This document shows positions 11,341-22,700 of a stretch of 64,000 nt of DNA, piece by piece. Origin of the DNA: Apostichopus japonicus. Its lineage: Eukaryota; Echinodermata; Holothuroidea; Aspidochirotida; Stichopodidae. The stretch lies in the NCBI RefSeq assembly GCF_037975245.1, contig NC_092571.1:4918001-4982000 (forward strand), written 5' to 3'. Each line of letters opens with the position of its first letter. Positions within the stretch are counted from its first letter, which is position 1. The translations under genes and the position numbers were made by a program. Under the pieces are notes generated by a model, which was not told where the DNA came from, ran no database searches, and saw only the letters and a list, made by a program, of their open reading frames with translations.

Positions 11341-12358
11341 GTGGCATGCTGTACTTTAGCATGCTGTATTGCGGCATGCTGTACTGTGGCATGCTGTACT
11401 GTAGCATGCTTTACTGTGGCATGTTGTGCTGTGGCATTCTGCACTGTAGCATGTTGTTCTGTGGCATGCTGTACTATAACATGCTGTACTGTAGCATGTT
11501 GTACTGTGGCATTCTGTACTATAACATGCTGTACTGTGACATGCTGTACTGTGGAATTCTGTACTGTGGCATGTTGTGCTGTGGCATTCTGTACTGTGGT
11601 ATGCTGTACTGTAGCATGTTGTACTGTAGCATTCTGTACTATAACATGCTGTACTGTGGAATTCTGTACTGTGGCATGTTGTGCTGTGGCATTCTGTACT
11701 GTAGCATGCTGTACTGTGACATGCTCTGTAGCATTCTGTACTGTAGCATAGGCCTACTGTACTGTGACATGCTGTACTGTGGCATTCTGTACTGTGGCAT
11801 GTTGTGCTGTGGCATTCTGTACTGTGGCATGCTGTACTGTGGTATGCTGTACTGTAGCATGTTGTACTGTAGCATTCTGTACTATAACATGCTGTACTGT
11901 GACATGCTGTACTGTGGCATGTTGTGCTGTGGCATTCTGTACTGTAACATGCTGTACTGTGGTATGCTGTACTGTAGCATGTTGTACTGTAGCATTCTGT
12001 ACTATAACATGCTGTACTGTGACATGCTGTACTGTGGCATGTTGTGCTGTGGCATTCTGTACTGTAACATGCTGTACTGTGGTATGCTGTACTGTAGCAT
12101 GTTGTACTGTAGCATTCTGTACTATAACATGCTGTACTGTGACATGCTGTACTGTGGCATGTTGTGCTGTGGCATTCTGTACTGTAACATGCTGTGCTGT
12201 GACATGCTGTACTGTAGCATTTTGTACTATAGCATACTGTACTGTGACATGCTGTACTGTGGTGTACTGTGGCATTCTGTACTGTAGCACAGTGCTGTAC
12301 TGAGGCATGTTGTACTGTGGCTTGCTGTACTGTGGCATTCTGTACTGTAGTGTACGGT
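11341..12358 (+). repeat. 15-bp satellite with a 120-bp higher-order repeat
   Basis: About 68 units of the type TGTACTGTGGCATGC. Variants (TGTGGCATG, TGTAGCATG, TATAACATG, TGTGACATG, GTGCTGTGG) recur in a fixed order of eight, so that 11821-12180 contains three successive, almost identical 120-bp blocks: 11941-12000 equals 12061-12120, and 11881-11940, 12001-12060 and 12121-12180 agree. Because 15 is a multiple of 3 and the unit lacks stop codons, several frames on both strands are open for 80-313 codons (Met-Leu-Tyr-Cys repeats and others). These are satellite artefacts. Confidence 0.95.
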
Positions 12359-12423
12359 ACTCAAAACTTATTTCTGCTGGGAGTTAACATAATATAGACC
12401 TATCGCTGTTTATGTCACCCTTA

Positions 12424-13719
12424 CAGTGGCGTCACCAGACTTTTCAGTCTGGGGGGGGGGCACAGGGGGGCACCAGCATTTGATGGGGGGCACTTAGGTG
12501 GATACGGATCAACGTCCTGGGGAGGGGTCTAAGGGGAGGGGGTGCCCCTTCAGGCGCGGCGGAACGGGAAAATTATTGGGGGGGGACTAATGTGTAGAGA
12601 CAATCTAAGCGGAGCGCCACCATCGGTTGGCGCGGAGCGTACAAGAAAATTTTGGGTTTTTCAAACCTCCAGATGGCCGGAAACGGCACTTCCCGAGTGT
12701 TTTATGCTGCGAATACCTAGCCCTAAGATATGGGTCTCAAGCCTGCAATTTCTCAGATTGCAAGCCCCCAAGCCCCCCCCCCCCCGTTCCGCCGCCACTG
12801 CCCCCCCTCCCCTTTGGAAAATTTTCGCATGCGGAGGATGGGCTAGATGCAAAATGCTGCCACATTTGATGCTAAATTCGATCTGAAGATATCTCCAGAA
12901 ATTGCTCTTTTTGAGGTAATGATTTTAACAAGGCGCAGAATTTTGCGGAGGATATGAACCACATGCTGCCGATATTATGCCTAACCCTATCAATAGAAGC
13001 TACATTTGTTGAATTAATGTGTGCATGACCCCGACTCCTTTCTTGTCCTTCTCGTTTTCGCCCATTATCTATTAAGATGTAACAGGTTCCAGCATCGTTA
13101 TTGGCTCCATATCAGGGATCTCACCATGCAATCCAAAGTTTGATCACACATCGAGCATGGCTCAGTATGCAGGTGTGAACATTCGCCATTTGTTCCTACA
13201 AGCATCTGACCTCAAATGACCTCTGCACCCCTTACACAACAGGGTTAATATATGGGTCCACAAATATAGGCAAGTATGGTGCCTGCGGACCCTCACATTC
13301 TCACATTTCGTCAGCTCCTAACCTGTCAACCTCAGACCAAGGCAACATATTGCAGTACCCTCCCTTCTCACAGTCATGTAGCTCGCGAAGCGGACTTGTA
13401 TATCCGCTGGTATGGCGTGAGCACTGACACATTCAATGTAAATATCGACACCTGTTGTGATGGCGCGGGTTACGACTTCGATACCCGACGTTCAAGGATA
13501 AACTTGTTCATGTTTTCGCAGCTCATTTGAAGAAAATACGAATTACTGTGCTTCTTTGTCCTTATGAAAAACCAACTCAGATGATGGGAGTTGAATATAA
13601 CAAAATATATATATATTTTTTTACCAACCCAAATCTCAGATGGGGGGGCACCCGGGGGGGGCACTAGGTTTTCCAGGGGGCACGTGCCCCCCCTGGCCCT
13701 CCCCTTGGCGACGCCACTG
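12424..13719. mobile_element. Non-autonomous hAT-like element, 1296 bp, with 8-bp TSD
   Basis: The left end CAGTGGCGTCACCAG pairs with the inverted right end TGGCGACGCCACTG, bounded by a perfect 8-bp duplication CACCCTTA (12416-12423 and 13720-13727). The element is related to 32497-33694 over both ends and a block at 13370-13500, but the middles differ. Near the left end are poly-G runs and the palindromic G/C module shared with other elements. A smaller element (12551-12800) is nested inside. No transposase frame is present. Confidence 0.85.
12551..12800. mobile_element. Nested 250-bp hAT-like miniature element
   Basis: It begins CAGGCGCGGCGGAACGG and ends CGTTCCGCCGCCACTG, inverted ends of the same family as 8291-8930. 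The related element at 32497 lacks this block and reads straight through the C/T-rich insertion site, showing it is an insertion. The core AGCGGAGCGCCACCATCGG is at 12607-12625. The duplication at the C-rich target is imperfect. Confidence 0.7.
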
Positions 13720-13854
13720 CACCCTTACTGTATTATATTGTACGTGTGTGCTGATTTGAAGAAAGGGTTATACCTTTATTTAAAGTTTGACATTTTAGAT
13801 TATAAGAACAATCTAAAGTAATAGTTTTAAAAAAAAAGCTGGTGACTGTTACAT

Positions 13855-13951
13855 TTCTCTGGGAAAGAGGATATGGAATAGTGAGATGCTACTCACTGAC
13901 TTGATGAAAGCTTCTCTGATAAAGAGAGGATATGGAATAGTGAGATGCTAC
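13855..13951 (+). repeat. Short tandem duplication of host sequence, unit about 55-60 bp
   Basis: GAGGATATGGAATAGTGAGA occurs at 13867 and again at 13926. The first copy continues uninterrupted through GATGCTACTCACTGACTT; the second is split by the hAT-like element after GATGCTAC and resumes at 14563. The first copy therefore shows the empty site of that element. Confidence 0.85.
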
Positions 13952-14554
13952 CAGGGGCGGACTAAGTCTTAAAACCGGCCCGGGCATTTTCACCTATAGA
14001 CCGGCCCAATATTCATTGATATGCTACTTACATAGTGATCGCCGTCCTGGGGTCTAAGGGAAGGGGTGTCCCCCTCGCCATTGATATATTTTTGAAGTTA
14101 AGGAATGCCTAGATGCAAACTGGTGCTATACTTTTTCAATTTTTTAGGTTACAATAATCCTTTAAAAATGACCCAAAAATAATTTTCCAGAAGCAACACT
14201 TGATTAAACTGAGGAAAGTTAAAAACGTAAACAAAAATATATGTTTTAGACTGGATTTTATTTAGTTTATCAAGCATTTTGTAACAACATGCTTGAAAAA
14301 AATGGAAAAAAAACCTAAACAAAATCCATCAGCACGGACGGGTTGCCAATAGCACGTTCTTTTATTACGAACTAACCGACTAACTAACATTGTGATTTCA
14401 TGAGCTGATTCCCACAGTTAAAAATATATTTCTACACAGCCCGTCTGTATTTCTATTAACTACTGTGAAAATGGGCTGTAATTTTTACCAGGCTCCCCAG
14501 CCCAACCGGCCCACCGGGCATTGCCCAAATGCCCGTGTGGCCAGTCCGCCACTG
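13952..14554. mobile_element. Non-autonomous hAT-like element, 603 bp, with 8-bp TSD
   Basis: The left end CAGGGGCGGACTAAG pairs with the inverted right end AGTCCGCCACTG, bounded by a perfect duplication GATGCTAC (13944-13951 and 14555-14562). The uninterrupted target is preserved in the adjacent duplicate at 13885-13902. The interior has GGCCCGGGCATT near the left and an inverted-like GGCCCACCGGGCATTGCCC near the right, and no protein frame. Confidence 0.9.
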
Positions 14555-14825
14555 GATGCTACTCACTGACTTAATGAAAGCGTTGGGTGTTACTTGTTTC
14601 ATTTTTAAACCTTTTTTTCAATTTTATGTTAATGTGTAATCAGTAAGCCCACCTATCAGTATTGATTGGGAGGAAGGTTGATTTTTTTATTCCAGTTGTT
14701 AAAGTTTACATTGAAGAACATTCTAATGCAAACAAATATTGATAAGGTTTTTATTTTGATTTAATCCCGTTATTTCCCAATGTTCTCCCAATGCATGCGC
14801 AGTTCGACTATTAAAGAAGATATAG

Positions 14826-15089
14826 AAAGCCTTGCACATAGTAAAACACCCCGCCTTGACACAGTGTTTAGGATCATGTACGGATTGTATAGAAGCACTA
14901 TTGAATCTCGAGGCGACGTCATTGATCCACGTAGTAACGAGAAACGACATGAACAAGCGACAGAGAATGATTTCAGAATATGGAGATGCATTACGCATGA
15001 TAACAGTTGATGAAGAAATGATTAAAAACGAGAAACAGAGGAAGCTGAACTTGTGTAAAGCTACGGTCGATGTAATGTGTTGTCTATGA
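14826..15089 (+). CDS. Possible coding fragment of unknown identity (weak)
   Basis: After a possible acceptor (TATAG at 14821-14825) an open frame of 87 codons runs to TGA at 15087-15089. It is rich in charged and helix-forming residues, for example DMNKRQRMISEYGDALRM and EEMIKNEKQRKLNL. An overlapping frame on the same strand (from about 14803) is also open for about 68 codons. With two open frames and no partner exon, this may be an exon, a decayed gene piece or chance. No family recognised. Confidence 0.2.
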   Translation, partial: KALHIVKHPALTQCLGSCTDCIEALLNLEATSLIHVVTRNDMNKRQRMISEYGDALRMITVDEEMIKNEKQRKLNLCKATVDVMCCL

Positions 15090-15720
15090 TATGAACGATC
15101 TTTCCGAACCAGGTTATAAGAGAACATCACTATAAATTCTTATATACGTGGATCCTTTAGATAACTTTACTACTTTATTCAAATGATCAGTTAGAATCCA
15201 TAGACGTAATTGCGAATATTGCTTGTATCCTCTAGCGTTTGTGTTGATGATAAATTAATTGGCCGCATGTATGCAATACGTCAGGGGCAACCATGACAAA
15301 ATGTCCTTTCTAAATCAGGTTCTTAACTAATTGAAGTCTTGACGTCATCACGTGATAACATTATTGGTGTTGTCTTGAAAGTGCATAAGCTATAAATCGG
15401 ACCAATCATGATACCACTTATTCACTATTCCCAAATAATTGATCCTGTAATGGTGAAAATTCAGTTCGATAACTATAGGCGCCACCCTCGTATATAATTC
15501 ATGTTTATAACCATCTTACGTGAAACAGAATAATCTTAAGTCACCTTATACAACAGCGAACAGCGTATCCATTAAACATAAATGTAAGTTGTTGCCTTGT
15601 GTCATCTTTACCAAGTACCTTCCATATAGTTGATTGATATTATCTTTCATGAAGACCACAAACAAACTCACTTGGGACTTTTTAATTTCTGTCAATTCTG
15701 CAATTTCGCGTGGATACTTT
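15090..15720. other. Intergenic sequence, nothing recognised
   Basis: No exon, RNA gene or repeat visible. Confidence 0.4.
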
Positions 15721-15731
15721 GAGTGGTTATT

Positions 15732-15860
15732 ATTTGCATTAGTATAGGCCTACATACTCTCATTAGTATAGGCCTACATACTTTCATTAGTATAGGCCTA
15801 CATACTTTCATTAGTATAGACCTATATACTTGCATTGATTGGTATAGGCCTATAAACTTG
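15732..15860 (+). repeat. 24-bp tandem repeat, about 5 copies
   Basis: Units of the type ATTAGTATAGGCCTACATAC, period 24, with the palindromic core TAGGCCTA; the last copies are diverged. Confidence 0.85.
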
Positions 15861-16042
15861 TCTGACAAAACATACGCGAACGTTAACAGATTGTGGGTGA
15901 ACTATCTCTCGCCTTCTCATTGACACTTTTAAGATTAATGTTTGTATAAAGTGTGTAGTATAAGTTTAATCAAGTTCAAGTTTAACTTAACTTTCTTTAT
16001 ATAATTCCATAAAGAGCGATAAAGCAAATGAAGATCGTGTTT

Positions 16043-17092
16043 ACCTGTAGATTGTACATTGTTATTATTATTGTTTTTGTAAATGGTTTATGTTATGATT
16101 TCGTTCCTGAAGATTGTACATTGTTATTATTATTGTTTTTGTAATGGTTTCTGTTATGATTTCGTTCATGTAGATTGTACATTGTTATTATTATTGTTTT
16201 TGTAAATGGTTTATGTTATGATTTCGTTCATGTAGATTGTACATTGTTATTATTATTGTTTTTGTAATGGTTTCTGTTATGATTTCGTTCATGTAGATTG
16301 TACATTGTTATTATTATTGTTTTTGTAAATGGTTTATGTTATGATTTCGTTCCTGAAGATTGTACATTGTTATTATTATTGTTTTTGTAAATGGTTTCTG
16401 TTATGATTTCGTTCATGTAGATTGTACATTGTTATTATTATTGTTTTTGTAAATGGTTTCTGTTATGATGTCGTTCATGTAGATTGTATATTGTAATTAT
16501 TATTGTTTTTGTAAATGGTTTCTGTTATGATTTCGTTCATGTAGATTGTACATTGTTATTATTATTGTTTTTGTAAATGGTTTCTGTTATGATTTCGTTC
16601 ATGTAGATTGTACATTGTTATTATTATTGTTTTTGTAATGGTTTCTGTTATGATTTCGTTCATGTAGATTGTACATTGTTATTATTATTGTTTTTGTAAA
16701 TGGTTTCTGTTATGATTTCGTTCATGTAGATTGTACATTGTTATTATTATTGTTTTTGTAATGGCTTCTGTTATGATTTCGTTCATGTAGATTGTACATT
16801 GTTATTATTATTGTTTTTGTAAATGGTTTCTGTTATGATTTCGTTCATGTAGATTGTATATTGTTATTATTATTGTTTTTGTAAATGGTTTCTGTTATGA
16901 TGTCGTTCCTGTAGATTGTACATTGTTATTGTTTTTGTAAATGGTTTCTGTTATGATTTCGTTCCTGTAGATTGTAGATTGTTTTTATTGTTTTTGTAAA
17001 TTGTTTCTGTTATGAATTCGTTCCTGTAGATTGTACATTGTTATTATTATTATTGTTTTTGTAAATGGTGTTTGTTATGATGTCGTTTCCTT
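16043..17092 (+). repeat. 62-bp minisatellite, about 17 copies
   Basis: Each unit contains TAGATTGTACATTGTTATTA and ends GTTATGATTTCGTTC. Copies differ mainly by TGTAATGG versus TGTAAATGG, giving 61- and 62-bp units that alternate in part of the array; the last four copies are shortened or diverged. Confidence 0.95.
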
Positions 17093-18180
17093 AGTATCAT
17101 TCGTTCAATTCCTCATTTTCCTCTCTTCTTTTATAACAAAAGAGTTTTCAAAAAGGAGCCACTGGTGTATAGCTTAACATAAATGACAATCGGACAAATT
17201 AGAAGGAAAAATGCTGCCGGGAAATTGTAGAAACCGTAACTGGTGCCATTATTAAGTGTTTTGCTTGATTGATTACATAATTATTACGATATATTAAAAT
17301 ATATTACGATCGCGTCATTGATAAACGACGCTTTCTAATATGTAAGCTTCTAAATCCTCGATACATCACGAAAATCCTCGAAACATCACGAAATTCAAGA
17401 AATTAACTCGCAATACTACTTAAAAGCAGATGAAAATGGCTCTGATTTTCGATAAAAAGTACTATGCAAGCAACATGCATAATTGAGCTTTCAAGATTTT
17501 ATTGAAGATGTCTAGCGAAACGAGCACGTCTTACAGCTGTTTGCTTTTTTACCAAGGAAGTCAGATGGAAGCTGAATAATGTTATACTCTGAACTCAAAA
17601 CATTGCAAGGTGTGTCAAATATGGGTAATATACGGTTTCATGTAAATTTTTCCTAATTAGCTTGCTAGCGTATAGGAAATTATTTTATCAAACAGACCAA
17701 CTTCAATACAGCTTTCAATGCGATGAGTTTGGAAAGGTTTCGATTCCATTCGCTACTAATACCCCATTGCCTGCAGTTAATCAGAAGATATATTCGATGA
17801 TTAAATTTTGCTCCTTTCTTTTCTAGTAAGAGCACGTCATATCGTCTAGTGAGTATTTTCAGAATTCAATGAAAAAGCATTAACTCGCTATTAACGTTTA
17901 ATTAGTGAAAAATGCCTGAACTTGGTTTGTCTTAGTTTGAACTATAGTTACGGTATATAATAAGAACAGCCTACCGTTACCCTAAGTTGGCAAATTCTCT
18001 CAAAAAGAGCACGATTTCTATGAATAAATGAAGGTACGATGATTTTAGGGTGAAAGACAAGAACTTGTAATTGATCAGCAGTGTATATATTTAATGTGTT
18101 ATTATACAAGCCTCGCATCCCCGGCTGCATTCGCTGATGGGCCTGCATATAATACACCGATAACCGATACGTACATGTCA
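17093..18180. other. Intergenic sequence, nothing recognised
   Basis: AT-rich sequence without a supported exon or repeat on either strand. Confidence 0.4.
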
Positions 18181-18182
18181 TG

Positions 18183-18299
<117 letters not shown>

Positions 18300-19640
18300 C
18301 ATATTTGAGTTGCTTATAAGCCATATAGGCCACACGGGTCCAACAGTTTATCCATGTAAGGAGATACCTATGTAATTGAAATTGTCGGAACACACAGTTC
18401 TGCACGGACTGATAAAAAATAGTGGAAAAAGGATACAAAACTAAATATGATCACCAAACCTATGAATAATAGTATTACAACTCTGCATAGGTACATTAAA
18501 AGTCATTAGGTCTATAAAAAAAAAGTAAATTAAACTGGTGCATTTATTTTGACCAAGTTCGTTTTTCTAGAGCTTGATCACGTGGGATAATGCATCAAAC
18601 GAGCTTTCGGAGGGTGGGGGAGGGTCCTGTTATCGCTATGCAGCAGATTTGAAAACTTCCCATATTTATCTTTTTACCTTCTAAATGTACGAGGCACACA
18701 CGAGTTTTTCAAGTTCAAACTCACTGACACGCCTTACGTGTGTGACGGCCTGCACAAATGAAAAGTTTTGTTAATGTGAAGGGGAAGGGGAAAATTCCCC
18801 AAAATATTCAATTCTATGCATGAAATAAAAATTATTTTTCACATATCTTAAACATGCAAATAATTACATTGTCAAACATGATGGACATGTCAACATCCCT
18901 TCAGACGGGTGATACAGCTCTTTGAATTAAAAGATGCTTTCGTAGGCCTATGTAAATTGAAATTAAATGCAGAGATTTGAACGGTTTCTTTTTGCACTTA
19001 GATGGCCTTTCATGATGTAAGAAGGGAATGGCGCTTTAAAATCACATGGATCTGTATTTGTATATCACAATTTAAAAGACCCTTAGGCAAACATTCGGTT
19101 TTATTATTATTTTCATTCTGCAATGAATTCTCTCTGAATTATTTTACATGACAAATATCTATATCTTTTGGAAAGAACTGGGCGAAAACAAAAACGAAAC
19201 AAAGACGCATGGGATTTCTGTTCTTACTGACTTACAAGCTTACCATCTGTATCATTCAAAACAAGAGAAATGATAAAGCACATTCAATGATTCTGAATAA
19301 GGATAAGTTTTCCTTATTTGAGAATTTGTGGTGTTACATTGGCCAGTCTTTGCTACGTGAACATTTACTTATTTATGTTGTTTACACATGACTGTATGCC
19401 TAAGCATTACATGGTAAAGTCGTTCAAAACTAATATTGTCTGCGTGGTGAGGATATTGCAATTGATTGTTTGTTATTATCCAAATTCACTTCTGACTACT
19501 GAATTTATGACCTACAACAGAACTAGCTATAGCTGAACAAACACCGCCAGAATATCTTGAATGAAGAGAAAACCGTTTTCTTACTAAGCTGCTAAGAAGA
19601 TTAGAGCCGTTTTATGTCTGGTATAACGAATGGTACCTAG
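18300..19640. other. Region upstream of NDUFB5, no exon seen
   Basis: AT-rich unique sequence. It must contain the NDUFB5 promoter near its right end, but I see no convincing TATA box or other core element. Confidence 0.4.
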
Positions 19641-19669
19641 CGCCCTCTTTATTGACAGTTGACTCCAAA

Positions 19670-19778
19670 ATGGCAGCTCACCTCAGCAGCCAATTTCGCA
19701 GGGCATGTATAGTCAAATTTTCAGCCTTTGCAAAGCCAGATGCAGTTTTACGGAAATGCAATAAATGGAAAATAAACG
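19670..19778 (+). CDS. NDUFB5: NDUFB5 exon 1
   Basis: Residues 1-36 plus the first base of codon 37; donor GTAAGG at 19779. Reading past the donor stays open to TAG at 19859-19861, but phase and homology support splicing here. Confidence 0.85.
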
Positions 19779-22700
19779 GTAAGGTCCCATTTGCAACCAG
19801 AAACCATGAGCTTAACGTTACAGCTTCTGTGAGAAATGCTTATTCGGATCACCCAACATAGGCTAGCCTTATCCTTATCGCCTAACTTACACACAGTAAC
19901 ATTAAAGAAGACTTAGGCTAGGCCTAAGGCTGGCGAAGGGTACATCTTGGTTAGGCATATTGATACTGCATTGCTACTTGCTAGCCTAATACTTGTAATA
20001 GGTCTATAGTATTTCAGTGTTAGAACTAATCCAACGTTATATCTACAATTGGGGGAGGGATACTACCCTTTTCAGGAGTAGTTACTGTATTTCCAACCTC
20101 GGTTTCTTTCAAAAGGGGACGAATTCTATCCCTCCTTGAAATGCTACAACAAATACTGATAGTTTGCTAGTGATACACGGGCCTAACCTGAATCTAAAGC
20201 TATATTGAGTTTTAGGGATGCAAATCTAAAAACTTAGTTTCAATGTCATGAGTATACCAAGGAGTAAGGACTGGGTTCTGGCCTAACTAGTAACTGACTA
20301 ATTCAATTTCTTTTTAACATTCTATTCACCCAACTTTTCATGTGGGCTTGTGTTATAAGAGAAAAATAAAGTACAGATTTGAAGTAATCAAACTGCAGTT
20401 TCTTTAAAAAATTTGCAATATTGTAGCAAGGGTTTTCCACATGCTTAATTTTTTTATTCTTATTGAAACCTGGAGAGGACCTGTAAGTGTTTGTTAATAA
20501 TAGGCTGAATTGTTTTCATCAAATGTTTTTAAACATCTCAATGTAATTGATAAATTACAGCATAAATGTAAGGTATTGAACCCATATTAAGTCTTTGTCT
20601 TATGAATGTTAACAACATACTGTGTATTCGAGTTCTTATTGGCTACTGGTAGAAAATTCACAGCACCCTCTTATTTATTATGGCAAACGACCATATCCAC
20701 TGGCATTGAGCCAGTACACGGCCCTCTAATATCGAGGCCTAAATATGGCCATGGCATGTTTCCTAGTTATACCTCTGCTTTTGATGTGTTCATTAGTTTG
20801 CCCTCTACATGCTTTATCATGTACAAGTCCACACTCTACAGAGTGCATAATTCTGTCTTTTCTCAGAAATCTTTGTGAGGAATGCAGGTGATCATGGCCC
20901 AGAGAGGATGTTCATCAAGCCAGGTAGTTTCCAAGATTGGAGAACAATGCGGGCCGTTGTAAGTAATCAGACTCGATCATTGTTATTTCTAAAGCTGTAG
21001 AGATGTAGAGCTGAATTTCTCAGTTTGATTGCCTTTTATTGCACTTCCTGTAAGCCATGTGACTAATTTTCTATTTTAATTAATCCATGTCATATTGTTA
21101 TCATATCCTTTCAGGGATTCTATGCTTTGCTGACAGCAGTACCAGCAGCTATCATCATCACCTATGTAAATGTTTTCATTGGTAAGTAGTCTACCAATTA
21201 CCTCATGTATAACTGTTGTTGTTGTTGTTCATAAGACCTGTTTCGATGTATATGTTGGTCTCATATATTTGTCTTTGATTCAGATGATTAGGTCTTTGCC
21301 TGGTTGTGCAAGGACTTGGTCTCATCTCAGACTCAGGTACAGTAGTAGTTCTTCCAGGTTGACAACGACCAATGGATGCGACATTTTGAGACGAAACCTG
21401 CAGCTTTCTGACGTTTCCGACAGTTTTTAATATGTTGACTTCTGAAAAAGTATGGCTTTATATATTAACCCACTATGCATTGCAACCAGAAAGCCAGTTG
21501 GCTTTGTGAATCCTTGCCAAACAATGTGCTCAAAATTCCAAATTACTATCTGACCAATGCGGAGGAAGTGAGTAAAATTTGTCCAAGAAATAGTGAGAAC
21601 CAGAAGAGATAAGAGATCATCAGCTCTTACAAAATAACCTGCCTCTCCTACCTCAAAATAGTTTGAGAGTGACAAAAAAATGCCTGCTTTAGATTCTACA
21701 GAAATACAAAAACACCCTACTTAATAGTGGAATATACCGACCGGTGATGTATGGGACAAGATCTGACAAAATGAGAAAAATGAACAAATGAATGTAGAAA
21801 ACATTTTCACAAAATCAAATATTAAAATGGTTAAAGTTTTCATAGGATGATGAGAGATTTTCGACCATTCATTCCCCAAGGCATCATCTGCTTGCTACCA
21901 AGGTTTTACCCTTTTAAAGTTACTGTTTGTCTATTGCAACTCGCTGCAATAGTGACTGCATTTATTGTTCACGCAGACTGCAAGGAGTTTAATCCTGATG
22001 GTTTCGTTGATTACCAGATACTCTGTTTTGCTTTCTTCAGACTATTGAAACCAACATTTTGCATTTGAGCCCAACATTTTGGGCACTTTCAGACAATTTC
22101 TGACACTTTCCACTCAGATGGTTTTCTCAACTTTGAGGAACTACTACTGTACAGTGGACAATACTATTTAACCAATCAAAAGTTTTCAAGGAAGAAAGGT
22201 TAAAATAGGGTCAACCTTTTAATACCATGGTTGTATTTCATAGTAAAATTTCCATGTAACAGAGGATACAAGTTACAGACCGTGTAATGCTTTGTACCAG
22301 CTCAAATTTAAGTGGAGGGTTGCAGGATACATAAATGGTTTGGGAGTAGTATTTGAAATATTACTCCTTCCTTTTCTTTTTCAAGGTGAGGCTACATATT
22401 CAGAGATACCAGAGGATTATGTACCTGAACACTGGGAGTATCACAAAGTAAGTACTCAAACATAGTATTATGTACCTGAACACTGGGAGTATCACAAAGT
22501 AAGTACTCAAACATAGTATTATATACCTGAACACTGGGAGTATCACAAAGTAAGTACTCAAACATAGTATTATATACCTGAACACTGGGAGTATCACAAA
22601 GTAAGTACTCAAACATAGTATTATGTACCTGAACACTGGGAGTATCACAAAGTAAGTACTCAAACATAATATTATATACCTGAACACTGGGAGTATCACA

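Noticed and set aside
11346-12287. 313-codon Cys/Tyr/Met-rich plus-strand open frame
   Set aside because: Low-complexity 15-bp satellite open in several frames on both strands, with no splice or promoter support.
12424-13719. Autonomous transposase in the hAT-like elements
   Set aside because: No frame with transposase-like residues in any of the elements; all appear non-autonomous.
19209-19536. Short open frames just upstream of NDUFB5
   Set aside because: AT-rich, no family resemblance, no fitting splice phase with exon 1.
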